Below are positions 5,875 to 13,684 of a DNA stretch of 32,134 bases, piece after piece. The stretch is taken from the NCBI RefSeq assembly GCF_022775115.1, contig NZ_JALFLA010000076.1, positions 1-32,134 on the forward strand, in the 5' to 3' direction. The notes below the pieces were generated by a model. That model saw only the letters and a program-made list of their open reading frames with translations, was not told the origin of the DNA and did no database searches. Made by a program: the position numbers and the translations under genes. Source of the DNA: Agathobaculum sp. Its GTDB lineage: Bacteria > Bacillota > Clostridia > Oscillospirales > Butyricicoccaceae. Position 1 is the stretch's first letter. Each line of letters begins with the position of its first letter.

Positions 5875-7308
5875 ATGCGTAATTTTGAAACCGATGTACA
5901 GCTGCTCAAGTATCGCGTGCTCAAAGAGGTCGCGCTGCGCGCGTATGACGGCAATCTGATGGAAAGCTATTATGAGATACCGAAGATCATCTCGCCCGGC
6001 CCCAAGGCTACCATGCGCTGCTGCATCTATAAGGAGCGCGCCATCGCGCAGGAGCGCGTCCGGCTGGCGATGGGTGGCGACCGCCGCAACCCCAACGTGA
6101 TTGAGGTCATCCCGATCGCGTGTGATGAATGCCCGGTCGAGCGCTATCAGGTCAGCGAATCCTGCCGCGGCTGTATCTCGCAGCGCTGCATCAAGAACTG
6201 TCCCAAGGATTCGATCACCAAGACCAAGAACGGCAAGGCCGTGATCGACCTTGACACCTGCATCGAATGCGGCCGCTGCGCCAAGGTGTGCCCCTACGGC
6301 GCGATCACTGAGCAGGTTCGGCCGTGTGAGCGCTCCTGCAAGATCGACGCGATCCATATGAACGCGGAGAAAAAGGCCGAGATCGATCTGAACAAGTGCA
6401 TCGCCTGCGGCGCGTGTGTGTCCGCGTGTCCGTTCGGCGCGGTGATGGATAAGTCCTTCATGGTAGATGCCATCAATATCATCAAAAACTCGCGCTACGG
6501 CGAAAATTACCGCACGGTGGCCATTGTCGCCCCCGCGCTGGCCAGCCAGTTTGATGATTGCAGCTTGGGGCAGGTGGTCACCGCCATCCGCCATTTGGGC
6601 ATCGACTATGTGGTCGAGGCCGCGATGGGCGCGGATATGGTGGCCTCCAAGGAGAGTGAGGAGCTGGCTGAGAAGGGCTTTCTCACCTCGTCCTGCTGCC
6701 CGGCGTTCGTTTCGTACATAGAAAAGCAGATGCCCGAGATGGCCGGGCACATCTCGCATAATCTGTCTCCGATGGCAGAGATCGGCCGCTATGTCAAAAT
6801 CAACGCCGAGATGCCGGTCAAGACCATCTTCATCGGCCCCTGCACGGCCAAGAAGGCAGAACAGCAAAAGCCGACTGTCGACCTGTGGATCGACTGTGTA
6901 CTGACCTTTGAGGAGCTGCAAGCCATGGTCGATGCGCGTGAGATCGACATGACCACGCTGGATGAGACGATGCTGTCTGATGCTTCGCCGTGGGGACGCA
7001 TCTTCGGCCGCACCGGCGGCCTGACCGAAGCTGTGCTGCAGGCGGTCAAGGAAAAGGAGCTGGATTTCGAAGTCAAGGCCGAGGTTTGCAGCGGTATCGA
7101 GGAGTGCAGAACGGCGCTGCTCAAGGCCAAGGTCGGCAAGCTGGGTAAGAACTTCATTGAGGGCATGGCGTGTGTCGGTGGCTGCGTCGGCGGCGCGTGC
7201 AGCCTGACCCATGAGCCGAAGAGCAAGATGAAGGTCGACCAATACGGCCAGAAGGCCGAGCATAAGGAGATGAAGGCCTCGATCGAGCATTACCGCGTCA
7301 AGGTGTAA
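5875..7308 (+). CDS. [FeFe] hydrogenase, group B-like, with extra iron-sulfur sites
   Basis: Reduces protons to H2, probably with ferredoxin electrons, in the cytoplasm. 477 aa. There are two ferredoxin-type clusters: C129-x2-C132-x2-C135-x3-C139 and C175-x2-C178-x2-C181-x3-C185. Further cysteines lie at 83/86, 97/100/105/109 and 151/155. H-cluster motifs are TSSCCPAFV (C274, C275), GPCTAKKAE (C323) and MACVGGCVGGAC (C433, C437). These differ from the classical group A wording (TSCCPxW, MPCxxKxxE, MACPGGCxxGGGQP) and fit the less-studied group B. Start chosen at ATG 5875, with GGAGGAG 10 bases upstream; an in-frame ATG at 5830 has no good site. No diaphorase-type NADH subunits are adjacent, so a stand-alone enzyme is likely. 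Confidence 0.92.
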   Translation: MRNFETDVQLLKYRVLKEVALRAYDGNLMESYYEIPKIISPGPKATMRCCIYKERAIAQERVRLAMGGDRRNPNVIEVIPIACDECPVERYQVSESCRGCISQRCIKNCPKDSITKTKNGKAVIDLDTCIECGRCAKVCPYGAITEQVRPCERSCKIDAIHMNAEKKAEIDLNKCIACGACVSACPFGAVMDKSFMVDAINIIKNSRYGENYRTVAIVAPALASQFDDCSLGQVVTAIRHLGIDYVVEAAMGADMVASKESEELAEKGFLTSSCCPAFVSYIEKQMPEMAGHISHNLSPMAEIGRYVKINAEMPVKTIFIGPCTAKKAEQQKPTVDLWIDCVLTFEELQAMVDAREIDMTTLDETMLSDASPWGRIFGRTGGLTEAVLQAVKEKELDFEVKAEVCSGIEECRTALLKAKVGKLGKNFIEGMACVGGCVGGACSLTHEPKSKMKVDQYGQKAEHKEMKASIEHYRVKV

Positions 7309-7386
7309 GCATTTTCAAAAACCGATTCTAATATCCTCCCCCGGGGCGTATGCTTTTTGTGAAGCGGCTTTGGAGGGGGGATTTTT

Positions 7387-8244
7387 TTGCGATTGGGATT
7401 CCGGCATACCGCGTTGCAGGCCGTATGCACGGTGCTCGTGCTGTGCGCGGCGATCGGACTGCTGCGGCGGGAAGAAGCGCGCATGGTGTTTGGTGACGGG
7501 GAGCGCGTGCGTGTGCCCATCCTTATGTATCACAGTATTTTGAAGGACGGCGCGCGGCAGGGCAAATATGTGGTTTCGCCCGATGTGCTTGTCGCCGATC
7601 TGGACGGCCTGCAAAAGCGCGGCTATCAGACGGTGACAGTCACCGACCTGCTGGCCTATGTGCAGCAAGGCACGCCGCTGCCTGAAAAGCCGGTGATGAT
7701 AACCTTTGACGATGGCTACTATAACAACTTCGTCTACGCCTATCCGCTGCTGCAGGAGCGCGGTATGCGGGCCGTCGTATCGGTCATCGGCTGCCAGACA
7801 GCGCTGTACAGCCAAAACGGGCAGGAGAACCCCTATTGGTCCCATGTGACGCTCGACCATTTGAAGCAAATGCAGGATGTGTTTGAGGTACAGAATCACT
7901 CGTGGAACCTGCACGAATACGGTGAGCGCCGCGGCTGCCTGCGCCGGCGCGGCGAGGATAAGGACAGTTATGAGCACATGCTGCGCGAGGATACCGAGCA
8001 GACGCAGCGCCTGTTGACCGAAGCGGGTCTGCCCACACCGGCCTGCTATACCTATCCGTTTGGCGCGTGCTCGGAGGAGAGCGAGCGCGTCATCCGGGAT
8101 ATGGGCTTTCTATGTACACTCGGCTGCGAGGAGCGTGTCAATGTGGTCACGCGGCAATCGGAGTCCCTGTATGGCATGGGGCGCTATAACCGTCCGGCGG
8201 GCGAAAGCACGGAGCACTATCTGGAACGGGTGCTGAATGGATGA
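7387..8244 (+). CDS. Membrane-anchored polysaccharide deacetylase (NodB domain)
   Basis: Removes acetyl groups from an extracellular glycan such as peptidoglycan or a wall polysaccharide. 285 aa. An N-terminal hydrophobic anchor (about 8-27) is followed by VPILMYHSI (43-51), the catalytic metal motif TFDDG (106-110), HSWNLH (171-176, fitting H-S/T-x3-H) and YTYPFGACSEES, the motif-3 analogue. The metal-binding residues are therefore present and the enzyme is likely active. The start is a TTG at 7387, chosen because the purine-rich GGAGGGGGG (7372-7380) is correctly spaced and no ATG is available upstream of the signal anchor. The next gene starts 14 bases after its stop, so the two are co-transcribed. 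The substrate is not determinable from sequence. Confidence 0.88.
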   Translation: MRLGFRHTALQAVCTVLVLCAAIGLLRREEARMVFGDGERVRVPILMYHSILKDGARQGKYVVSPDVLVADLDGLQKRGYQTVTVTDLLAYVQQGTPLPEKPVMITFDDGYYNNFVYAYPLLQERGMRAVVSVIGCQTALYSQNGQENPYWSHVTLDHLKQMQDVFEVQNHSWNLHEYGERRGCLRRRGEDKDSYEHMLREDTEQTQRLLTEAGLPTPACYTYPFGACSEESERVIRDMGFLCTLGCEERVNVVTRQSESLYGMGRYNRPAGESTEHYLERVLNG

Positions 8245-8258
8245 GGAGAGAACAAAAG

Positions 8259-8489
8259 ATGCGATTTAGTGAGCTGCACTGCCGCGAGGTCATCAATCTG
8301 TGCGACGGCGCGCGGATGGGCGAGGTGAGCGATCTGGTGTTCGATCCGGTGTGCGGGCAGATCACCGCGATCGTCGTGCCCGGGCAGGGCGGGCTGATGG
8401 GGCTGTTCTCCAAGGAGGACTGTGTCATCCCGTGGAGCTGCATCGAAACGCTGGGTGAGGACTTTGTTTTGGTACGGTTCAAACGCTGA
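8259..8489 (+). CDS. YlmC/YmxH-family PRC-barrel protein
   Basis: 76 aa single PRC-barrel domain: LHCREVINLCDGARMGEVSDLVFDP, then IPWSCIETLGEDFVLVRF at the end. These match the YlmC/YmxH sporulation-associated family of Firmicutes, whose molecular role is unclear. Start chosen at ATG 8259 because AGGAGAG (8244-8250) sits 8 bases upstream and overlaps the stop of the deacetylase. An in-frame ATG at 8241 would have no ribosome binding site. Last gene of this plus-strand group, followed by a bidirectional terminator. Confidence 0.88.
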   Translation: MRFSELHCREVINLCDGARMGEVSDLVFDPVCGQITAIVVPGQGGLMGLFSKEDCVIPWSCIETLGEDFVLVRFKR

Positions 8490-8492
8490 AAA

Positions 8493-8528
8493 CAAAAAAG
8501 CGCTTTGGAAGCTCCAAAGCGCTTTTTG
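8493..8528. terminator. Bidirectional terminator between the PRC-barrel gene and tsf
   Basis: A 10-bp perfect stem GCGCTTTGGA (8500-8509) / TCCAAAGCGC (8513-8522) has a 3-base loop, with A6 before and T5 after it. Confidence 0.93.
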
Positions 8529-8543
8529 TTGCGGTATACTGGC

Positions 8544-9476
8544 TTACTTGGCCATCGAGGCGACCTCGGCGGCGAAGTCGTCTACCTTCTTTTCGATGCC
8601 CTCGCCCTTTTCAAAGCGAACGCAGCGGGTCAGCTTGATCTCGCCGCCCAGCTCCTTGGCAACGGCGGCAATATGCTGCTCAACGGAAACCTTGTTCTCC
8701 TTTACGAAGGCCTGCTGCAGCAGGCAGTTCTCCTCGTAGTACTTGCCGACGCGGCCGTCAACCATCTTGTGGATGATCTGCTCCGGCTTGGGCTTGGCGG
8801 CGGTCTTGTTCTCCTCCAGCGCCTGCGCCAGCAGGATCTCGCGCTCCTTGGCAAGCGTGGCCTCATCGACATCGGACTTGTCGAGGAAGGACGGGTTCAT
8901 CGCGGCGGCCTGCATACCGATATCCTTGGCCAGCTCACGCACGGTGTCGTTGCCCTTCAGGTTGTCGGACACGGTCAGGCCGACCAGCACGCCGATCACG
9001 CCGCCCATGTGGTTGTAGGCAACATTGATGGTGCTGTCGTCAAAGCGCTCGAAGCGGCGGATCTGGATGTTCTCGCCGATGGTGAGCACCTTTTCCTGCA
9101 ACGCCTGCTGCACGGTCAGCTCGCCCATCTTGCAGTCCTTGAGACCATCCACATCAGCCGGGGCTTCCTTCATGACAACATCGGCCAGATCGGAGACGAA
9201 CTGCTGGAAATCGGCGTTCTTGGCGACAAAGTCGGTCTCAGAGTTGACCTCGATGATCGCACCCACGCCGCAGTCGGCGCAGACCTTGGCGCAGACAACG
9301 CCCTCGGCGGCGATGCGGTCAGCCTTCTTGGCAGCCTTGGCAAGACCCTTTTCGCGCAGCAACTCGATGGCCTTGTCGAAGTCGCCGTCGGACTCGGTCA
9401 GCGCCTTCTTGCAGTCCATCATGCCCACGTTGGTGATCTCGCGGAGCTTCTTTACGTCAGCAGCGGTAAAAGCCAT
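8544..9476 (-). CDS. tsf: Translation elongation factor Ts
   Basis: Guanine nucleotide exchange factor for EF-Tu. 310 aa. The N-terminal UBA-like domain carries TGVMDCKKAL-type sequence (here VGMMDCKKAL, about 18-27). The core has SETDFVAKNADF, and the coiled-coil and C-terminal parts typical of long EF-Ts are present. The ATG at 9476 is preceded by GGAGGAAT. It lies downstream of rpsB, the conserved bacterial order, separated by a strong hairpin that may reduce readthrough or stabilise transcript ends. Confidence 0.98.
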   Translation of the reverse strand: MAFTAADVKKLREITNVGMMDCKKALTESDGDFDKAIELLREKGLAKAAKKADRIAAEGVVCAKVCADCGVGAIIEVNSETDFVAKNADFQQFVSDLADVVMKEAPADVDGLKDCKMGELTVQQALQEKVLTIGENIQIRRFERFDDSTINVAYNHMGGVIGVLVGLTVSDNLKGNDTVRELAKDIGMQAAAMNPSFLDKSDVDEATLAKEREILLAQALEENKTAAKPKPEQIIHKMVDGRVGKYYEENCLLQQAFVKENKVSVEQHIAAVAKELGGEIKLTRCVRFEKGEGIEKKVDDFAAEVASMAK

Positions 9477-9506
9477 TTTCTATTCCTCCAAAATTTTATC
9501 TTCAAG

Positions 9507-9556
9507 CAAAAAAGTAGGGCGAAACGACCCCGGCGCGCCGGGTCGTCGCGCCCTAC
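9507..9556 (-). terminator. Large palindromic hairpin with U-run between rpsB and tsf
   Basis: On the minus strand, GTAGGGCG (9556-9549) pairs with CGCCCTAC (9521-9514). Inside, CGACCC pairs with GGGTCG around a self-complementary GC-rich centre (9531-9540), with three unpaired bases on each side. A run of six Ts follows in the minus direction (9513-9508). It has the form of a strong intrinsic terminator or a repeated intergenic palindrome, yet lies inside the rpsB-tsf pair. A TATAAT-like -10 upstream of it (minus strand, about 9577-9572) could start a separate tsf transcript. Confidence 0.7.
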
Positions 9557-9592
9557 GAACAACATACAGTGTATTATAATATGGCTCGGGAC

Positions 9593-10318
9593 TTATTCAG
9601 CCTTAGCGGTCTCCTTGGCCTCGACCTCAAGCTGCTCGCCCTGCTTGCCCTCAAGCACGGCGTTGGCCATGGTCTGGGAGATCAGCTTGATGGCGCGGAT
9701 TGCGTCGTCGTTGCCCGGGATCACATAATCGATCTCATCCGGGTCGCAGTTGGTGTCGACGATCGCCACGATCGGGATACCGAGCTTGCGGGCTTCCGCG
9801 ATGGCGTTCTTCTCCTTGCGGGAGTCGACAACGAACAGCGCGCCCGGCAGCTTCTTCATTTCCTTAACGCCGCCGAGGTACTTCTCGAGCTTGGCGATCT
9901 CCAGCTGGAGCTTGATGACTTCCTTCTTGGGAAGCAGATCGAAGGTGCCGTCCTCCTGCATCTTGGTCAGCTGGTTCAGGCGGGCGATACGGGTGCGCAT
10001 GGTCTTGAAGTTGGTCAGCATACCGCCCAGCCAGCGCGCGTTGACAAAGAACTGGCCGCAGCGCTCGGCTTCTTCCTTGATCGCGTCCTGCGCCTGCTTC
10101 TTGGTGCCGACAAACAGGATGGACTCGCCTGCGGCGGCCATGTCGCGCACGAAGAAGTACGCCTCCTCGAGCTTCTTGACGGTCTTCTGCAGGTCGATGA
10201 TATAGATGCCGTTGCGCTCGGTGAAGATATAGGTCGCCATCTTCGGGTTCCAGCGGCGGGTCTGATGGCCGAAGTGTACGCCGGCCTCCAGAAGCTGCTT
10301 CATAGAGATTACTGCCAT
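9593..10318 (-). CDS. rpsB: 30S ribosomal protein S2
   Basis: Small-subunit ribosomal protein. 241 aa. Clear family marks are [19 protein letters not shown] near the N-terminus, [23 protein letters not shown], and the [15 protein letters not shown] segment. Start chosen at ATG 10318 ([13 protein letters not shown]) because AAGGAGGA (minus, 10333-10326) lies 7 bases upstream; a further in-frame ATG at 10348 precedes the ribosome binding site. The C-terminal tail is acidic and variable, as usual. Transcribed from a near-consensus promoter through a leader of about 110 bases. Confidence 0.98.
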   Translation of the reverse strand: MAVISMKQLLEAGVHFGHQTRRWNPKMATYIFTERNGIYIIDLQKTVKKLEEAYFFVRDMAAAGESILFVGTKKQAQDAIKEEAERCGQFFVNARWLGGMLTNFKTMRTRIARLNQLTKMQEDGTFDLLPKKEVIKLQLEIAKLEKYLGGVKEMKKLPGALFVVDSRKEKNAIAEARKLGIPIVAIVDTNCDPDEIDYVIPGNDDAIRAIKLISQTMANAVLEGKQGEQLEVEAKETAKAE

Positions 10319-10433
10319 TTTTATTTCCTCCTTGGTTGTTGCCTCCATCCCCGATCATTTGACAGCGGCAGCGACCGTTTCCGGCACGCCACCGGCCGCT
10401 TTCATCACGGGATGTGCGAATTTGTGCTCTGAT
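10319..10433 (-). promoter_or_regulatory. Structured rpsB leader, possible autoregulatory element
   Basis: The leader of about 110 bases contains GC-rich inverted repeats, e.g. AGCGGC at about 10364-10369 against GCCGCT near 10395-10400, with CCGG repeats inside. S2 represses its own mRNA through leader structure in some bacteria. No specific known motif was recognised here, so this is a weak inference. Confidence 0.3.
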
Positions 10434-10462
10434 AGTATATCACTGCAAGGGACGGTTGTCAA
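10434..10462 (-). promoter_or_regulatory. Strong promoter for rpsB-tsf
   Basis: Minus strand: perfect -35 TTGACA (10462-10457), 17-bp spacer, -10 TATACT (10439-10434). This is among the best matches to the housekeeping consensus in the window, as expected for ribosomal protein genes. Confidence 0.9.
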
Positions 10463-10508
10463 TTGTTTTCTGTGGGGAATACGGCGTCTTTTTACAAAAA
10501 ATTACCGT

Positions 10509-11162
10509 TCACCGTGCGTCCGCGCGCCGGCGGCACACAAACGCGGTCAGCCATGCGCCGCCGAATGAGACTGCAAGCACGAGCGCGCCCATGCGCGCCC
10601 AGAACGCCTCGGGCAGAATGAGGATGATCTCGTCCGTGCGCGCGTCGAATATCCAGTTGGACTTGCCGGGGAAGGCTACGCGGTGAAAGGCGGTAAACAG
10701 GCTGCCGAAGTCGATAGCCGCCCAAACGGCCGCGAGCGCGAACAGCGCGGTCAGCACCGCCGCTGCCCAGAATGCCGGACTGCGGCCGCAGAAGCGGTGC
10801 GGGGAGAGCCATTTTCGGCGGCAGAGCAGGCCGCACACGGCCAGCACGACAGCGGATAGGCCGAGCAGCGCAAAATCCAGACGGAACAGGCGGCGGCAGT
10901 CGGCAAAATGGCTTTTGCCGCTCTCCGACCACTTGAGCGCGCCCGTGCCAAAGGGTGCGTCGCCCACCAGATAGTCCATCACCTCGTCGTAGGCGGCGCG
11001 GATGACGGTCTTGTCCCACCCGGTCTGCGCGGGCAGGGAGAGCGCGTCGATCTGCGCGTAATAGAGCGGACGGCACAGGATGGGCAGCGCCACCGCGGCC
11101 GACAGCCAGAACACCATCAGGCATAGGGACAGCAGGACGGAAAGAGCTTTCGAGGCTTTCAC
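10509..11162 (-). CDS. TIGR01906 family integral membrane protein
   Basis: 217 aa, function unknown. About four membrane segments (around 8-28, 95-113, 129-150, 191-209). The family mark is an extracytoplasmic stretch, FHRVAFPGKSNWIFDARTDE (159-178), followed by IILILPEAFW, conserved in TIGR01906/DUF1461 proteins of Firmicutes. Another mark is the early YDEVMDYLVG segment. The start is GTG at 11162, preceded by AAAGGAG (minus, 11178-11172) 9 bases away. It has its own promoter and diverges from the YcxB-like gene. Confidence 0.85.
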   Translation of the reverse strand: MKASKALSVLLSLCLMVFWLSAAVALPILCRPLYYAQIDALSLPAQTGWDKTVIRAAYDEVMDYLVGDAPFGTGALKWSESGKSHFADCRRLFRLDFALLGLSAVVLAVCGLLCRRKWLSPHRFCGRSPAFWAAAVLTALFALAAVWAAIDFGSLFTAFHRVAFPGKSNWIFDARTDEIILILPEAFWARMGALVLAVSFGGAWLTAFVCRRRADAR

Positions 11163-11205
11163 AGGATCACACTCCTTTGCCGCGTCAGCGCGGCAGATAC
11201 CTTAT

Positions 11206-11234
11206 ATGATACGGCGCGGCGCGGCAGGTGTCAA
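11206..11234 (-). promoter_or_regulatory. Promoter for the TIGR01906 gene
   Basis: Minus strand: perfect -35 TTGACA (11234-11229), 17-bp spacer, -10 TATCAT (11211-11206). Confidence 0.8.
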
Positions 11235-11250
11235 GCGCAGGTACTTTTTC

Positions 11251-11279
11251 TTGCATTTGGGCGTGCGATTGAGTACAAT
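11251..11279 (+). promoter_or_regulatory. Promoter for the YcxB-like gene
   Basis: -35 TTGCAT (11251-11256), 17-bp spacer, -10 TACAAT (11274-11279). It lies just beyond the divergent TIGR01906 promoter, with 16 bases between the two -35 boxes. Confidence 0.75.
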
Positions 11280-11312
11280 ATAGAAAATCATACACAAAGG
11301 AGCCTGTCCCCC

Positions 11313-11849
11313 ATGGAATTGCATTATGATATCACGAAGCAGGACTACATTGACTTCAATCTGAATTATTATACCAACAACGCGGTCGTGCAGCGCAGCA
11401 TCCTGATGACCCGGATCGCGTCCGCGGCGATTGTCATACTCGGCGGCACGATGCTGATGTATTGGCTGCAAGCGATCTCGCCCGTGTCCATCGCCGTATA
11501 TGTGGCACTGGCGGCGGTGTGCTTTTTCGGTATGCCGTGGTATATGAAGCGCAAGCTGGTCAAGAACACCGAGCGCATTTTGCGCAACGCCAACAACAAG
11601 CAGCTCTGCGGTCCCAAGACGATGATTCTGCGCGAGCAGGAGTTTGAGCTGAAGGGCGAAAACGAGGACACAGTCTACCAATATGCGGCCGTGCAGCGTA
11701 CCGCGTCGGACGAGGGGCATTACTATATCTTTGTCGATGAGTTTTCCGCGCTGATCGTGCCGTTTACTGCCTTTGAGAGCGAGCAGCAGAAGCAGGCGTT
11801 TTACAGCCGCATCACCGCGCATATCACGGACGAAGCGCTCAAGCTGTGA
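11313..11849 (+). CDS. YcxB-like membrane protein
   Basis: 178 aa. The N-terminal part (LHYDITKQDYIDFNLNYY) is typical of YcxB-like proteins. Two membrane segments (about 31-51 and 57-75) are followed by a cytoplasmic C-terminal domain of about 100 residues with alternating beta strands, including IFVDEFSALIVPFTAFES. The function of the family is unknown. The ATG at 11313 has AAAGGAG 10 bases upstream and a good promoter. It appears to be a single-gene transcript; the serpin gene begins 115 bases later with its own possible regulatory site. Confidence 0.78.
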   Translation: MELHYDITKQDYIDFNLNYYTNNAVVQRSILMTRIASAAIVILGGTMLMYWLQAISPVSIAVYVALAAVCFFGMPWYMKRKLVKNTERILRNANNKQLCGPKTMILREQEFELKGENEDTVYQYAAVQRTASDEGHYYIFVDEFSALIVPFTAFESEQQKQAFYSRITAHITDEALKL

Positions 11850-11904
11850 AAGCGGGAGGGAGAGCCATCCGCCCGCAGCCGGAAAAGAGTATTTTGTCCT
11901 TTTG

Positions 11905-11930
11905 GGAACCTTATGCCGCGCCGTCCGTCT
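11905..11930 (+). promoter_or_regulatory. Possible ECF-sigma-type promoter before the serpin gene
   Basis: GGAACC at 11905-11910 is followed 15 bases later by CGTCT (11926-11930). The GGAAC/CGTC pairing and spacing resemble extracytoplasmic-function sigma promoters. No convincing -35/-10 pair of the housekeeping type was seen in this gap. One instance only, so weak. Confidence 0.35.
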
Positions 11931-11964
11931 ATTTTAGCAAATGGAAAAGGCAGGAGGGGTATCC

Positions 11965-13638
11965 ATGAAAAAGAAACTGCTCAGTCTGACGCTTGCGCTG
12001 TGTATGCTGCCGCCGGCCGGCGCGGGCGCGGCCGATGTGCTGCGGCAAAGCGAGGTCACGCGCGGGGAATTCGTCAACATCTTGGCCGAGAGCGCGGGCG
12101 AGGATTTGTCGCAGAGTGCGTATCTCGAGCTGCGCGACTATTTTGACGACGGCACAGGCCAGCCCGACCACGTCAAATGGGCGTTTGACAAGTGGCTCGT
12201 CAACGGGGACGAGACCGGGCGGCTGCGCATGGCCGACCCCATCACCCGGCAGGAGGCCGCGGTCATCCTTGGCCGCTATCTGGACTACCGGTATACCGCG
12301 CTGCCCGCGGGCTGCGGCACCGGTGCACCGTCTATGGCTGATATCGCCGCATGGGCGCAGAGCGGTGTGATGCAATGCTGGATGTATCGCGTGATCGACA
12401 TGGGTGACGCATCCGCTTTTCACCCGGAGGGCGGCGTTTCGCTTGATGAGGCGCGGCAGTGGTGTGCAAACGCGCAAGAGCTGACCATGTGCGCGGTCAG
12501 CCAGCCGGAGGAGCAGGTCTTTGCCGATGCGCTGGTCGGCGCGCTGGACGCGCAGGGCAACTGGGCGCTCTCGCCGTATTCCATCCGCCTGTGCCTTGCC
12601 ATGCTGGCAAACGGCGCAAAGGGGGAGACGCAGCGCGAGCTGCTCGCCGCCCTGCGGGTCGACGACCTTGACGGGTTTAACGTCGAGGTCGAGACGCTGC
12701 TGACGCAGTATGACGGGTACGCGCGCATCCTGTCGCTCGATACGGCAAATTCCATCTGGCTCAACCGCAGCCAATACGGCGGAAAGGGAGCGTTTGAGCC
12801 TGCCTTCCGGCAGACGATGGCGGACGTGTACCGCGCCGAAGCGCGGGAGGTGACGCGCGATAATGCGGTCGAGCAGGTGAATGCGTGGGTCAAGGACAAG
12901 ACGCGCGGCAAGATCGCGTCGATTTTGACCGAGGACGACCGGGATTTCGTTGCGGCGCTCGTGAACGCAGTGTACTTCAAGGCCGCGTGGGAGAATGAAT
13001 TCCCTGCACAGAACACGAAAAAGGGCGACTTTACAAACGCGGACGGCACCAAGGCGCAGGTCGAGTTCATGCGCCAGACCGATTACTTCAGCTATTACGC
13101 TACGCCGGGCATCGAGGCGGTGTCGCTGCCCTTCCGCAAATATGCAGTGGATGATGAGACGGGCGATGGCTGGGAGTATTTCCGCGACGCGGATTTCAGC
13201 ATGTACTTCATCAAGGCGGATAACACGCTCGACGTGCAGCACTTCCTTGATTACGCGGCGTTTGAGGACGCGCAGGTGCGGCTGTCCATTCCCAAGTTCC
13301 GGGTCGAATACGGTACGGGGTTGAACGACGCGCTGCGGGCGCTCGGCGTACAGACGGCGTTTGACCGCGCGCGCGCCGACCTGACCGCCATGGTGCCGGA
13401 TACGCCAAACGGCAGGGTGTATCTGGACAGCGTGCTGCACAAGACCTACCTTTCCATTGACGAAAAGGGCGCGGAAGCTGCGGCAGTCACCGCTGCGATC
13501 GCAGACGCGGGCGCGGCCGCGCCGACACGGCCACCGCTGGTACGTATGTTCACGGCGGATTCACCGTTCTGGTTTGCCATTCGCGATAACACGAGCGGCA
13601 CGCTGCTGTTCGTCGGCCGCTATGAAAAAACTGCGTAA
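11965..13638 (+). CDS. Secreted serpin protease inhibitor fused to SLH-like modules
   Basis: 557 aa. A signal peptide (residues 1-22, ending AGAGA-AD) is followed by about 150 residues with divergent S-layer-homology features: VTRGEFVNIL, the aromatic pair in VKWAFDKWLVNG, ITRQEAAVILGRYL, and a third partial module around SMADIAAWAQSGV to GVSLDEA. A complete serpin follows from about 182 to 557. Serpin marks are NWALSPYSIRLCLAMLANGAKGET-type sequence (about 199-222), LVNAVYFKAAWENEF (332-346), IPKFRVEYG, and the hinge EKGAEAAAVTAA (500-511). FTADSPFWFAIRD lies near the end. The small-residue hinge is that of inhibitory serpins. The scissile bond is uncertain because the loop after the hinge is long and rich in Ala and Pro. 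Start chosen at ATG 11965, with AGGAGG 7 bases upstream. Probably tethered at the surface and aimed at host or competitor serine proteases (inference). Confidence 0.92.
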   Translation: MKKKLLSLTLALCMLPPAGAGAADVLRQSEVTRGEFVNILAESAGEDLSQSAYLELRDYFDDGTGQPDHVKWAFDKWLVNGDETGRLRMADPITRQEAAVILGRYLDYRYTALPAGCGTGAPSMADIAAWAQSGVMQCWMYRVIDMGDASAFHPEGGVSLDEARQWCANAQELTMCAVSQPEEQVFADALVGALDAQGNWALSPYSIRLCLAMLANGAKGETQRELLAALRVDDLDGFNVEVETLLTQYDGYARILSLDTANSIWLNRSQYGGKGAFEPAFRQTMADVYRAEAREVTRDNAVEQVNAWVKDKTRGKIASILTEDDRDFVAALVNAVYFKAAWENEFPAQNTKKGDFTNADGTKAQVEFMRQTDYFSYYATPGIEAVSLPFRKYAVDDETGDGWEYFRDADFSMYFIKADNTLDVQHFLDYAAFEDAQVRLSIPKFRVEYGTGLNDALRALGVQTAFDRARADLTAMVPDTPNGRVYLDSVLHKTYLSIDEKGAEAAAVTAAIADAGAAAPTRPPLVRMFTADSPFWFAIRDNTSGTLLFVGRYEKTA

Positions 13639-13643
13639 AGCGG

Positions 13644-13672
13644 TTGACAAAGCGGGTTTTCGGGTATAGAAT
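13644..13672 (+). promoter_or_regulatory. Promoter for the thrS T-box transcript
   Basis: Perfect -35 TTGACA (13644-13649), 17-bp spacer, -10 TAGAAT (13667-13672), starting 6 bases after the serpin stop codon. Confidence 0.88.
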
Positions 13673-13684
13673 AGGAGCATTAAT

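Noticed and set aside
5866-7290. Minus-strand frame opposite the hydrogenase
   Set aside because: No motifs; fully covered by a gene with complete H-cluster signatures.
8505-9728. Long plus-strand frame opposite tsf
   Set aside because: It runs through the terminator and the rpsB-tsf gap, has no ribosome binding site and no family resemblance.
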